This document shows, piece by piece, positions 1 through 13,474 of a stretch of 64,000 nt of DNA. The stretch comes from Ianthella basta (lineage: Eukaryota; Porifera; Demospongiae; Verongiida; Ianthellidae), in the NCBI GenBank assembly GCA_964019415.1, contig OZ025872.1, positions 4,349,875 to 4,413,874 of the forward strand, written 5' to 3'. The notes under the pieces were generated by a model, which was given only the letters and a program-made list of their open reading frames with translations, had not been told where the DNA came from and made no database searches. Position 1 is the stretch's first letter; every line of letters begins with the position of its first letter. A program made the translations under genes and the position numbers.

Positions 1-215
1 CATGATGACTAGCTACTCTTGTATCCATCACCAGTAAAACACTTGTGGTTTCAACAACTAATGGGGGAGCTATAAGTCTTTGTAGGATGACCAATGGGAA
101 AGGTGATCACTGGTTGCCACCAATAGGGCTTGGTAAACCCAGCCTTCTGAGACACTTTTGGTGTAGAAGGCTGGTTGGTGTAAATTTCCAGTGATTAAAC
201 CTTTGTCAGAGTTTG
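1..215. repeat. Partial copy of a fold-back MITE family
   Basis: The stretch matches the right half of longer elements at 28490-28925 and 56105-56430. Shared blocks are the 'actcttgtatccaycaccag' core, the 'gtgatcactggttgcc' block and the 'gtgtagaaggctggt' block, in the same order. The copy starts before the window or is truncated. No coding capacity. Confidence 0.6.
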
Positions 216-439
216 AGTATACACTATCTGCTATCTTGTTATGGCATCATTGGGTGGAAATGTATTCCCACTTTTCAAAATCCTGTATTCAGGCCTGGTT
301 TATCTTATTAATTTGTGCCTAATCTGTATTTTCATGTTGTTTGATTATTCCTTATTTTTTATCCTTAATATTTAATTATGTCCAGTCTATGCATGCGTTT
401 GTATGTTCATGTGCACTGCATTAAAAGTGTATATCGGAT

Positions 440-1262
440 TTGGCGATACAATCATGCTGGATTGCTGCAGCAAAGATGGAAGACTGCCTTGTACAGATTT
501 TGCTGTTTGCAGATGACACCGTAGTGGTGGCACAGACTGAAGGAGACCTGTCTGCAAACATCAAAGGACTGCATGAATCAATCGAGAGGCATGATCTAAC
601 AATTAATTTGAGCAAATCCAACACTATGGCATTTAGCAAAGATCACACGGAATGCAAGGTGGAGGTGGAGGGAGTAACGATAGAGCAAGCAAGGAAGACA
701 GTGTATCTTGGGGTGAGGCTGAGTGAGAATGGCAGGTTGGTGAGTGAACTGGAGCGGAGGATTGGCATGGCAGCTACAACAGTAGGGGGTGTGAGAGGAC
801 CAGTTTTTGGGAACAAAGAGCTTAGTAAAGAGGCCAAGTTGAGAGTGTATAATGCGGTTGTGGTACCTACCTTAGTGTATGGTTGTGAGGCATGAGTTCT
901 GAAGGAGAGAGATTAATCAAGTGTGCAGGCAATTGAAATGAAAGTTTTGAGGGGAGTAGCGGGAGTGACCAGATTAGATTGTGTAAGGAATGAAGAGATA
1001 AGGGAAGGATTGAAGCAGGATGCAGTGGTGGCACAGGTGAAGAGAAGGAGAGAAGGATGGAAAGACAGTGTTGGAGAAACCGGGCAGTATAATCAAAAGG
1101 TGATAAGAGGTCAGGTGGAGGGAAGGAGACCCAGAGTAAGACCCAGAAAAACATGAACTATACTTTGAGACCCTCATAGCAATATTAGTATTCTTATTGT
1201 AAGAACAACCCCCAACTTCGGGGATATGTTTGCACAGATTGATTGATTGATTGATTGATAAT
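440..1262 (+). pseudogene. 3' end of a non-LTR retrotransposon (reverse transcriptase remnant)
   Basis: An open frame from 440 carries the reverse-transcriptase catalytic motif FADD (residues 23-26), then the thumb-like text 'LRVYNAVVVPTLVYGCEA'. In-frame stops at 893 (TGA) and 914 (TAA) break it, after which the same frame continues with a LINE-type C-terminus ('MKVLRGVAGVTRLD') to a stop at 1154. A short 3' UTR follows and ends in a (TTGA)n tail at about 1237-1260, as expected for target-primed insertion. The 5' part (endonuclease, fingers) is absent, so this is a dead 5'-truncated copy. The clade (RTE-like or other) was not resolved. Confidence 0.8.
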
Positions 1263-1809
1263 AGATGGAAGAGCTACAGGCAGCTGTTTCATCTTTTTTG
1301 GATTCATAGATGCGGCATACTGATGGTTCATGCTGGATGACGGGCTGCTTCAAAGAAAACACTTGTGGTTGGAAGAGATATGGGCATAGGTAGACAATTA
1401 ATAATAAACTGATGCGTAATCTTCAACCTGTACAACTGAATACACACATGAGGGTTACACCCATACTGTTTTGAGCTGCATGCTAATGTGATATTTTTGG
1501 CGTGCAAATGCAGCTGGTGACTGAGGTTAACAGTCATGGTTGTGATTCCTATTGTCAAAGGATAGTCGTCATCACAAGGCTAATCTGTTATCTCCTGTTG
1601 GGTGATCCCCTGCTGTACAGGAATTAAATGCTCTTTGTACATGATTCATTTTCAAGCAGTTCCCATCTAAAAGGAGATTTCCATACTGTAGCAAGCTCTG
1701 ATCACACACAGCACATGCACATACGCACACTTACACATATGATTATATACAGATACCGTCACCCAGTGAATTATGCTTGGATAGTACACCTGAATTCTTT
1801 CCTTGCACA

Positions 1810-1915
1810 GCTCGGCAACACTGCACTGCTGCAGCTGCATTTGGAGGCAGTGTTGATGTGGTGAAAATGCTATTGAAAGATTTCTGCAGTTCCCTGGATG
1901 AAATGGATAGATGAC
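1810..1915 (+). pseudogene. Broken ankyrin exon (type A relic)
   Basis: Close to the ankyrin exon at 44884-44985, including the upstream acceptor context 'ctttccttgcacag'. One base is missing after 'cactgctg', which shifts the frame, and the donor region is altered to 'gatagatgacgtg'. No partner exons lie nearby, so this is an isolated relic of an ankyrin gene. Confidence 0.7.
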
Positions 1916-1989
1916 GTGTGTGTGTACCATCCAAAATGCTGTTCTGATTTGGATAGCTTTTGAAAGCAATTTCTGTCTGTCATGCACTA

Positions 1990-2565
1990 GCTATATAGTA
2001 TATCCATACCATGCCTTCAATGTTTCTTGTATATATATACTGATTGTGATTTGAAGTGTGCACTTAATCACATGAGTATAAAGTATTTGGAGCATAGCAT
2101 TCTCACATGCAACTTAATATAATGACAATTGGAGTATGTGCAAATCTACTGTACCAAAACTTAACTCACTGGGGAATGCGGTATACCATACAATCATTGG
2201 GCATCTGGTGCCCCAGTGAACTTCACCAGGGAATACGGCATCCCCTTCAGCACAAAGTACTTAATGGTACTATTAAAATGCACCAATAGCATACTTAGTT
2301 TGAGGAGGTCCTCCCACTTTACGCAACATACCATCAGTCTAAGCAAGCTGTGTCCTGGGTATCTATATATCTACTTAGATAGCTTGTATAAGATTCCAAA
2401 ATAACTCTTGTCATCTTTAAAGTGGTTATGAAGAACTTCAAAGTCTCTTAATCTATCAGAAATGACATGACAGTGTGAATACTGGTGTCAGTGCGAACGT
2501 CACACTAAAGTATTGGTGTGACTGATCACACCCTTGGTGTAATGGTCAAACCATATTTTTAACAG
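1990..2565. other. Non-coding stretch without recognisable feature
   Basis: AT-rich sequence with only short chance ORFs. It contains a direct repeat of a short phrase ('actggggaatgcggtat' / 'ccagggaatacggcat', about 2168-2236). No splice-consistent exon was found. Confidence 0.4.
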
Positions 2566-3089
2566 TACAATGTGAAGGCCATCCTTGACTGGAAGTGTCA
2601 CACCAACGGTGACCCCATGGTGGATGTGGGGTACTTTCTCATGATGTTCATTCAGCCTTCCCAATACCAAGGATGCGGTCATTTGCAAGATCTCACTCTT
2701 CTAATTGGTTAGCCTCTCTCACAATCTGAATGGAACTAAAATATGTGTGCTATTGTGCCTTGCAAAGGGTTGACCCATGGTGTGAAGTGGTATGTGAATT
2801 GTACTGTTGTGTTTCTTTACTTCATTATGTCCAAAGAGCTGTGCTGCACGGTGATTGGTGACTTTAATTTGTGTTGACTGTGGCTCATAGGTGCTCCTGA
2901 CAAGAATATTCCAACTGAGGACTAAATGGTAGAGGTTTATCGAAAAGAGGCTCACTAACTCAATGTGGTTTTCAGTGAGACAGCATTCAACTATGCCAAG
3001 GCTGCTAGCTGCCTCAGGCTCATTACCATTGTCAGAGTGAGTTACAAATGTCATCTCTCTCATGCATGGGCGTGTCTGTGTCTGCATGT

Positions 3090-3150
<61 letters not shown>

Positions 3151-3423
3151 GAGTGTGTGCAATAGTGAATAGAAAATGTACCCATGTACACCTGTGGTGG
3201 AGACTTATTGATTTACCTGGTGATCTAATTCAATCACGCAAAAGGCTGAGCTGTGTCTTCATAGTCTATTATGCATTACTTTTGTACCTGTGTATAGGCT
3301 GCTTGGCAAGATAATTGGAGAGGACATGAATGCAAGTACTACAGTAATGTGAAGGACCATTCAAAGGAAGTGATTACCATGCTGACACTTGCTGGAAACT
3401 CCTTTTACAGGCAGAGCCTTCAG
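2566..3423 (+). pseudogene. APH-type phosphotransferase copy A (decayed)
   Basis: Three exons match the last three of copy C: 2566-2707 (142 nt), 2891-3036 (146 nt) and 3298-3423 (126 nt), with the same splice phases. The first keeps the 'ILDWK...NGDPMVDVGYF' metal-binding segment. The second has two nonsense changes relative to copy C (CAA to TAA after 'EDD'-type context near 2924; TGC to TAA near 2957). No exon for the catalytic HGD loop or the N-lobe lies upstream. The last exon reads CAG where copy C has its TAG stop. A 5'-truncated pseudogene created by segmental duplication. Confidence 0.8.
3091..3149. repeat. (GT)n microsatellite
   Basis: Nearly perfect GT dinucleotide run in the intron of pseudogene copy A. 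Confidence 0.95.
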
Positions 3424-4049
3424 GTACAATGAAACAGGAAGTCATGCATACTGCACACAGTTGATATAGTTTAGAGCAATACTCAGTTTGGTAACACAAG
3501 TTTTTTTTCTGCAATTTGCACTGCTTGTATAATTTGACATCCTGTCTTCTTTACTTTACCTTTTAAGCCTCTGTTGAGCAAACACCCAAATGATTGGCTC
3601 AGATACCTGAAGTACCAATTAATGTATTGTTGAGAGCCATATAATTATTTATACTGTATCTTGGAAGCTCATTGCATTTAACTTTCTTGTATTGCCCTAC
3701 ATTATGTTATACAAGCATGCTTTAATGCACTGTACTAGTGGATAGCAGAGACTGGAGTGTCAAGTAGTAATGTGCTGAGGCCACATGCCTGTGGTTTGAC
3801 ACTTGGCATCCTGGGCAAGCCCAGAGTGTTTCCCCTTAGCAATGTCCCCATCTTCCTTTTGTGCCCCTAATAGACACACTTTGTGTTTTGCTATGTCATT
3901 GTGATCATGCATACACTCACATGCATATACAATTAGTCATGTAAACATCTTACATCTACTGACAGCATTGATGTCACATTAATATTTGAAGTACAATGGC
4001 CATGGATAAGCACTAGCTTCACTATGGTGCACTGCAGCTGTACACTTAC

Positions 4050-4122
4050 AGTGTGTGTGTGTGCAGGTGTGTGTGTGTGTGTGGGTGGGTGGGTGTGCGG
4101 GTGCGTGTGCGTGTGCCTGTGC

Positions 4123-4158
<36 letters not shown>

Positions 4159-4235
4159 ATGTGTGTGCGCGTGTGTGTGAGTGTGTGCATATGTGTATGT
4201 GTGTGGTGCATGTGTGTGCATGTGCATGCATGTCC
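4050..4235. repeat. Imperfect GT-rich microsatellite
   Basis: GT run interrupted by GGGT, GC and CAT units. Matches the longer pure run at 10405-10568 in the duplicated partner, so the two have diverged in purity. Confidence 0.9.
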
Positions 4236-4459
4236 ATATGCTCATGATTGTAGCCTTATAATGCACACACCATGCATGCATTGTAACCTTTACCAACTAC
4301 TGCCTGGGCATGCCTGCACAAGGCATGCAAAGGTGAATGAATGTAAATGGAAGCACAACTTTGTCTTTGAAAGATCACACAGTGGATAGGTATAATTATA
4401 CTGATTGACCAGCCACAATCATTTTATCATCAAGTCCATTATACAGTAACATTATGCAG

Positions 4460-5990
4460 TACAATGTGAAGGCCATTGTTGACTGGAAGTATATACTACA
4501 CCAATGGTGACCCCATGCATGGTGGACGTGGGGTACTTTCTTATGATGTTCATGCAGCCAGCTGATTATGGATATCAGGGTCTGGCAAGGTTTGATGCTT
4601 TGATGGGTAAGGTGCAGAATGACATTCACTGATTCCAGGCATACATTAAAAAGTCCATGCATGAACATATACCTCTCTCACATACCAGTCATAATTATAC
4701 AAAACATCAGGAAATGTTAGAAATTGATGTATACAGGACCACCAGGAAATGAGACCCCATCAGAGAGACAGTTGGATACTGATACTGATGCTAAAGGCTC
4801 ATTAGTGCTCCAATCACAAGCCCTAATCCTGCATACGGTGATCCTGCTGTTCTGGAGAATTTTAGACGAGCCTATCAGCAGAGCATATTTTCAGATGATC
4901 AAACATGTATGCTGAACTACGCCAAGGCAGTCAGCTGCTTGAGACTGATTTCTGTTGTTAAGGTAAGACTGAAATTCTTAAACTTGTCACAATTTTGGAT
5001 GTAAGATTGAATTAATGATTCATAAAAGGTGAATTTTCAGTACCTTAATGATTAATAATTTTAGCAGGTACTATAATTTTAGTGAGTATAGCAAGTAGTG
5101 AATAATCACAGAATTGTACTGCTAAGATAATTTGTACCAGCAGAAAATTAATTTGTATGCAGGAAAACTGCTATAATTAGTACCAACAAATCTTGGACAG
5201 TACAAAATGCTAAACTCACTTGTTGCTAAAAGCATATAGCTTACTTTAGAGCACTTTTAATTTCAAATTGACTGATGTTATAGATAACAAATTTAATGTC
5301 ACAGCTGATTGCGAACACTGCATGGTATTCATTACAGTCCTTGAAGTTTATAAAGTAGCAATTACAAGCAGCTGCTTTGAATAGCTTTATAATTATAATA
5401 TGCTGGAATTCAATGATTTGAGCTGCAACCACGATGTGAGCAATATTTGCCACGGAATGACACTCAACATATTGCAAGCTGCAGTGATGCACATGTCATA
5501 TCACATGACATCAGATGGCTGACGTCACCACTTTGTAGCATACACAGGGAGATGGAACTAAAGGATCTGTTAGTGAACAGCTGCCACTAAGGTTGTACTT
5601 ACTTGTATGTACTTTACTGCTTAATAAATCATTGCTTGAGTAGATCTACTCTTGATCTTTGTCACCACAACAGCTCACCCAGCAGTACAATGCTATTAAT
5701 AGTACAAATTAAATTTTTGACACAAACACGCTAATTATACTATAGCTAGTGTGTACTTAAATATTTCATCATACCATGCAATATTCATATTGAATTCCAG
5801 TTCACATGCATGAGCATTTGCAGAGTAGTATACCTCCATCTCACACATGCATGCATGCAGCTTGGAAGGATAGTTGAAGAGATCATGATAGTGGACAGTA
5901 TGCAGAGATTAGAAGCCATCCACATGTACAGCCAATCATTGACATGCTCACTGCAGCTGGCGGGTCCTTCCACAGACAGAGCTAACATGA
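4460..5990 (+). pseudogene. APH-type phosphotransferase copy B (decayed)
   Basis: Exon 4460-4606 matches copy C exon 6 but carries two 4-base insertions ('tata' and 'tgca' regions), so the 'DWK...GDP' motif is out of frame. An exon ending at 4962 keeps 'NYAKAVSCLRLISVVK' with a good donor. The terminal exon (about 5858-5980) keeps the 'AAWKDS' start and 'HRQS' end, but a TGA replaces the conserved Trp codon at about 5875. More divergent from C than copy A is. Non-functional. Confidence 0.75.
4963..5855. other. AT-rich intron of pseudogene copy B
   Basis: No ORF or repeat of note; only AT-rich sequence between the two last exons of copy B. Confidence 0.4.
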
Positions 5991-6251
5991 CTCTAATCAT
6001 GCATATTAGTACAGCTATAGAAGGGCTAGAGACATGATCAAATTATGCATGATTATGACATATGCATGTGCTCACATTGATATACCTTGCATAACATTAT
6101 TCATTTAAATTGATGTTGAATAGTATAATGTATTAGTACATAATATAGCTTTAACTACAGCTACAATTATAATGTGAAGTTACTGTCCACAGTATTATGG
6201 TTCTAGTTCTCATTCAATTTATCAATGATACAATAGAATGATATACACAAT

Positions 6252-6475
6252 CATGTGAGCTAGAATAAGCTCTTCGATCACGATCAGTTAACGTTGCATA
6301 TTTGTGCATAATAATTATTATATAAATGAAAACACTGTAACCCAATGCTATGGCCACGAACAATGTCATGTGAGCTAGAATAAGTTCCTCGATCACGATC
6401 AGTTAACATGCATATTTGTGCATAATTATTATATAAATGAAAACACTGTAACCCAATGCTATGGCAACGAACAGC
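6252..6475. repeat. Tandem duplication, about 110 bp x 2
   Basis: The block starting 'catgtgagctagaataag' at 6252 is repeated at 6367 with few differences. Both copies contain 'cgatcacgatcagttaac' and 'acccaatgctatgg'. Non-coding. Confidence 0.9.
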
Positions 6476-6610
6476 GCTTTGGTGGGTAATATATTATATC
6501 CCATGTAACAGGAATAATATCAAATGTGTGTTACCCATGGCCATGCGCGCAGCTGCAGGAAGGAAGTCATGAAATGTAACTGTTACAGGTACAACAATAT
6601 TCGATTATGT

Positions 6611-7905
6611 TAAAGTGTGGACATTGATTTACATTGCATGCAGATTGCATTAATTATGTCGATTGTGATTTTATGAAGAAGTAACTCCTGAAATTAATAC
6701 TACAGCTATTGCTTCTATATACAAAGCTGTCTGGTATATATATAGCGATAATTATGTATGCCAACCATCGAACACAATCTGCATGCACATGGGTACATAT
6801 GAGAGATCTGGATTTTATGCAGTGTAACCGAATTCTGAAACCGAAACATCTAACCTATATGTGTGCATGTACGTAAGAGAATAACTCACCAGTGGTGTTG
6901 ACCACTGCTTTGATAGCTAGCTATATAGCTGCATGTTGCATTTGCCAGAATGGCGGCTTCGTTGGATTATAATTTCCGGCAAAATACATTTACTCAGCTC
7001 GTATAGTTATATTTTATATTAATTACATTTTGCCAGAAGTGGGTTATAACTACTACAATGATAGCTACAGCATAGCCAATGTAGCAAATTATTATGCATA
7101 ATACAAAACAGACCTCAGTTACTACGGATCTCCAAATATATATGTGCATATAAACAGAGATGAGCCAAACACAAAGCTATATTAATTGTTTGCTACAGTA
7201 TGACCACTACAACAATTACAGCATATAAATAGTACTGTTACAAGTTATGAGATACAGAAAGTAAAACTTAATACAAACTACACATTATCCATGTACTGCC
7301 TACGTACATACATAGAACCAAAGCTATAAGGTAGAATATACTATGTAAGCAAGTGGAGTGTCCAATTAGCTGCATCTTCTTCACATTAGTACAACCTACT
7401 ACAAGCAATGGGTGTAAGGTGTGTAGGGAGGAGAGAGGGAGGAGGAGGGAACATCTGTAGGCAAGATGGGACATGTCCTGCCTAATTCACGAGACAGTTG
7501 ACACCTATAGCTAAATGTGCTAATGAACCATATTCTTCACTGCCCACTCTATATGAAGTGGCATCATTACAGTTCATCTCGACACATTATTACAACTGGA
7601 GAATAATACATGTGTGAGTTGACTAATACTATGAGTTACACACTCAGACATTGAATTTTTGACAATACAAGAAACTGAAGGTTATGCATACAATGAGAGG
7701 ATGGTACTGCACAGATAAGGATTGGGGGCAGTCCCTAGGCAGAAGGGAGTCCCAACACATACCACTATACATCAACAACAGAGGGAGTTAGATACCAACA
7801 ATAGCAACAGAGAGGGATTATTGGGAATTCATCTGGTGGCAGACAAGTGACACCAGGTGCATGACATGGAGTCATTAAAGATGGGAATTTGTGCTTACCT
7901 ATTAC
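6611..7905. repeat. Copy of the ankyrin-gene 3'-flank block, without its exon
   Basis: Matches 47966-48432 plus 50848-51765, and its right part (7268-7905) matches 12777-13474 and 47283-47965. In the ANK-1 and ANK-2 copies this sequence lies just downstream (on the - strand) of the terminal ankyrin exon. Here the match stops at the fossil donor and stop ('gcttacctattac', 7890-7902) and the exon itself is gone. Confidence 0.8.
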
Positions 7906-9024
7906 TGCAAAAGGCATTTCCTAGGGGACAATACGTGCCTTTTACGGGGCCACCATGACTCTTGGTACGATGTAAGTTCAAACAAGCCAGGCTCTTCTTG
8001 CAGCTAGCTAGCAATCAGCAGTATTGTTAGCTAATTCTACATAGCCAGACCCTGTGTTCCGTGTACATATATACCTGCAGGTCAAACAGGACCTTCTGCC
8101 AGACATCCCTGTTCCTAAGCCCATATACTGCAGCACAAGTCATGATGAAAGGATTGTTGGAACAGAGTTCATTATCATGGAGTTCATTCAGGTTCAATTC
8201 TGCACAATTATAGGAGTACACATAATGCAAAATAATGCATAAAGGTTTGTATACACAGTCTGTTCTCTACAGAGTCTATACATAGTCTATTCTCTTGGCA
8301 AGCTGTAGTGTGTACATTTGATATTACTTGCACTTGCAATTTGGCATAGGGTGCCAGTTTTGAGTCTGCCTCTGAGATTCCATTGGGCAAAGAAAGGAAA
8401 GTGTGCAGCTCAGCATTGAAGGCTATGGCCAATGTGCACTACTGGCACTGGACCAGCAATAATGACAGAAAGGATGAGTTCACTGACTCCAGTGATTTTT
8501 GGGCCGAGCAGGTGAGGATTGAAACACCCATAATTGGCTTAATATAGTAACAAATGCAAGGCGAGAAGCAAGGGTGCATCCACTGGGGCGTGTACATTCA
8601 TTCGTATATACATTGCATGCATGTATGAATGTGAAGCTGCACACATGTATATTACTACCATTTAAATCTTCAGAACCAAACATGGAAGGGCAACTACGTA
8701 CCATTCCCTGGTGACAGAAAGGCAAAAGACTTGTTTGCAGTCATGGAACAAAGCAGGGAACCAAGAGGACGTAGCACAAGTACGAGCACCTGAAGAATGC
8801 AAGCAATCTTTGCTTACAAATAGTCCTACACACACTATTCTACACTGTTCAATCTGCAGGCATTGTTCATGGTGACTTGGACATCTCCAATTTCATTTTT
8901 GATGAAAAGGTATACGTACGTAATACCGTATGACACATTGATGTTATGTATGTATAAGTGTATGTAATTATTGTACACTTAACCTGACTGCAGCTACACT
9001 ATGCATGTTGTGATCCTATGTTAC

Positions 9025-10709
<1,685 letters not shown>

Positions 10710-10922
10710 AACCAAGACTGTGAATGGAAACACAACTATGAATATAATTATCATGCATAGCTGCATGACAAACACACAGGGGTATATATGATGAATAGGA
10801 CTCAATATTAGATGTATATGATGCCGAGGCCGGGTGCAAAAGTGGCTGTTTCGCAGAAAGAGTACTTAGAAAGTGTTTGCGTGTTCTGATGACCTAGGTC
10901 TGTCAGTTGCTGTACAGAGTAG

Positions 10923-12621
10923 GTACATAGAAAAGATGAGTGGCATCTACCTGGTAAACAGTTGGCGGGAAAAGGGATGGTTATGGGAAACAACCCTCTG
11001 GAGAGGTTTGAGTCAATAGTGCTCAGAGGCATTGAGAATGAAGAGGCAGAGACATTCGACTTTACTCTAAGGGGGGTTAGTGAGGTAGTCACTACTCCAC
11101 TCAGTAGGTGAGTGTGCCCTGTCTACTATAATTATATACCTTGTAAATATTGCATGCCCATTAGCAAATATTATGTATACAGTGCAAGTATGTATAAATT
11201 ATTTTATATATATTATATGATTGATGAAGTGCATGCTAATATATTATTCAACATCCTGCCAGGAAGAAGAGCCCTCCTCTTACACACAAGATTTCTGCTG
11301 CAAATATTGGACAATGGGTAGTAAAGTTCAATCCTCATGGACCAGTGCACCCTTGGTATGATGTGAAGAATGAGTATGGTATATTTCAGTGTCTTTATCT
11401 GGTACTCCCAGCTTAATAAAAGGAAGGTGGGAACGGCATTCATTGTCATGTATACTAATAACAGTGATGAATGTTTGCTATATGCTAAGCAATTTCTGTC
11501 CTTCGATGAATTTGAAGTACAGTAATAAATATGTGCACCACACATTGCAGGGTGATAACTATGGATCTGTATAGCAGACATACCAGCAATCTGCAATGAA
11601 GGCAATGGCCAAGGTTCATTTCCAATTTTGGAATGCCGGAGGACAGAAGAAAAAACATGGATTGAGCAAAGACTAGTTTTGGTACAAGCGAGTTGCTAAT
11701 TTTAATGATCAGGCAATATGTTAAACTCATACCTGCAGATGTGAAGCTGCATGCTGCATGACATCGATCTTCCCTGAGCCCTTCTCCACTATCTGCGAAG
11801 TGCAGAGCTTGTCTGTCCTTTGCTACAGATTAAATTGTTTCTGATAATGCCGATGATTCATATGCTTACTACAGTTTCTATGTAGTGTATTATGGCATTA
11901 TCATATTCGCAAGCATTAGGCGTACTATGAAATATTTAACATTATTATACATAACAAGGGTGACCTCCCTTACATGACCTGCAAGCAAATAATAATTATA
12001 TCTTCACATTATAACTTACCACTGCACTGCAATAAAGCATGCTGGAATGCATGCATGCACCACATTGTATGCTGCAGGTCAGCACCTGGTGCATCAACTA
12101 CAGCTCTGTATCAGCTATAGGCGGGGAGAGCTCAAGACAGCTATTCAGCAAGCTGCAAGAGAATACAACACCAAGTAGAAGGAATACAGGTAAAATTGTA
12201 TTATATTTTTGCACTTCATGTCATAACATTATGTAAGTTTATTGCTAATATAGCTTTAAATAAAATGTCCTTCAGTTGGCTTGCAATTACTTATATAGGC
12301 TATTACATTTATTTGGCATTATGAACACTACAGTTAGAGATTGTCTAATAATTATTTCAAGATATCATTCAAAAGACATGACCATTAGATTTATATAATA
12401 ATAATTATTCTTTTACATGCACATTTGCAGACTGCATACACACCAATCCATATATATATATATCTTGCACATGCATGCAGGCAGCTTGGAAGGATCCAGA
12501 TGGATATAATATATGGAGAGGTCATGAAAGTGTACAGCATGCAGAGATAAGTCATCTGCAACAAGTCACATTTTGCATTATGCTCACAACAGCTGGATGG
12601 TCCTTCCATGGACAGAGCTAA
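10923..12621 (+). pseudogene. APH-type phosphotransferase copy D (decayed, keeps N-lobe exons)
   Basis: Exon 10923-11107 (phase 2 end) joins 11263-11378 to read '...TTPLSRKKSPPLTHK...GQWVVKFNPHG...WYDVKNEYG', which fits the N-lobe of the APH fold with the phosphate-binding Lys ('VVKF'). A block from 11551 keeps 'SAMKAMAKVHFQFW' but has an in-frame TAG at 11572. Exon 12078-12189 matches the 'QTWKGNY' exon of copy C. The terminal exon 12481-12621 ('AAWKDPDGYNIWRGHE...HGQS', TAA) is intact. The exons for the 'VPVPKP/MEF' hinge, the HGD loop and the DW motif were not found, so the copy cannot be an active kinase. Confidence 0.65.
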
Positions 12622-12776
12622 CATTAAAAATCTATTTGACATAAGATATGTCCAAATTTGAACATGCAGGACGCAATGTATGAATGAAAGTAAAAGCCTT
12701 ATTCCAACTGTTACAATAATATGGTATTATTCATACAATGTTACATGTTATGACATAGTTATAGAGAAATATACTT

Positions 12777-13470
12777 AATGCAAACTGCGCACTATCCATT
12801 CTGGGCCTACCTACGTACACAAAATTATAGCTACAGTGGAATACGCTAAACAAAGTGAAGTGTCCACTAAACTGCATCCTCGATCTTCACATTAGTGCTA
12901 CCTACAGGAAGTAATGGGTGTATGGTATGTAGGGAGGAGAGAGGGAGGAGGAGGGAAAATCTGCAGGCAAGACAGGACATGTCCTGCCTAATTCACGAGA
13001 CAGCTCACACCTATATAGCTATAGCCTGCTAGAAAGGTGCATGCAATCTCGTCACCAGAGACTAACACACTTGAGGTGCCCTATGTGTTATTGAGCCATA
13101 TTCTTCACTGCCCACTCTAAGCTATCTTGAGGGCATCATTTCAGTTCATCTTGACACATTATTACAACTGGAGACTAATACATGTTTGAGTAGACTAATA
13201 CTACGAGTTACACACTCATACATTAGACTTTTGACAGTACAAGAAACCAAAGGCTCTGCCTACAATGAGAGGATGGTACTGCACAGGTAAGGATTGGGGG
13301 CAGGCCCTAGGCAGAAGGGAGTCCCAACACATACCACTATATACCAACAATAGAGGGAGTTAGATACCAACAATAGCAACAGAGAGGGATTAGTGGAAAT
13401 TCCATCTGGTGGCAGACAAGTGACACCAGGTGCATGACATGGAGTCATTAAAGATGGGAATTTGTGCTTA
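12777..13470. repeat. 3'-flank block of ANK-1
   Basis: Same block as 7268-7905, 47283-47965 and 51107-51765. It includes 'gtagggaggagagagggagg' and 'gacatgtcctgcctaattca'. On the - strand it follows the terminal ankyrin exon and is a likely 3' UTR or flank. Confidence 0.8.
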
Positions 13471-13474
13471 CCTA

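Larger units (their letters stand above)
2564..4350. repeat. Segmental duplication, partner of 9025-10709
   Basis: Exons, introns, the downstream (GT)n tract and the block beginning 'gccttataatgcacacacc' occur in the same order in 9025-10709, with point changes and small indels. Non-coding as well as coding sequence is shared, so this is a DNA-level duplication rather than retrotransposition. Confidence 0.8.
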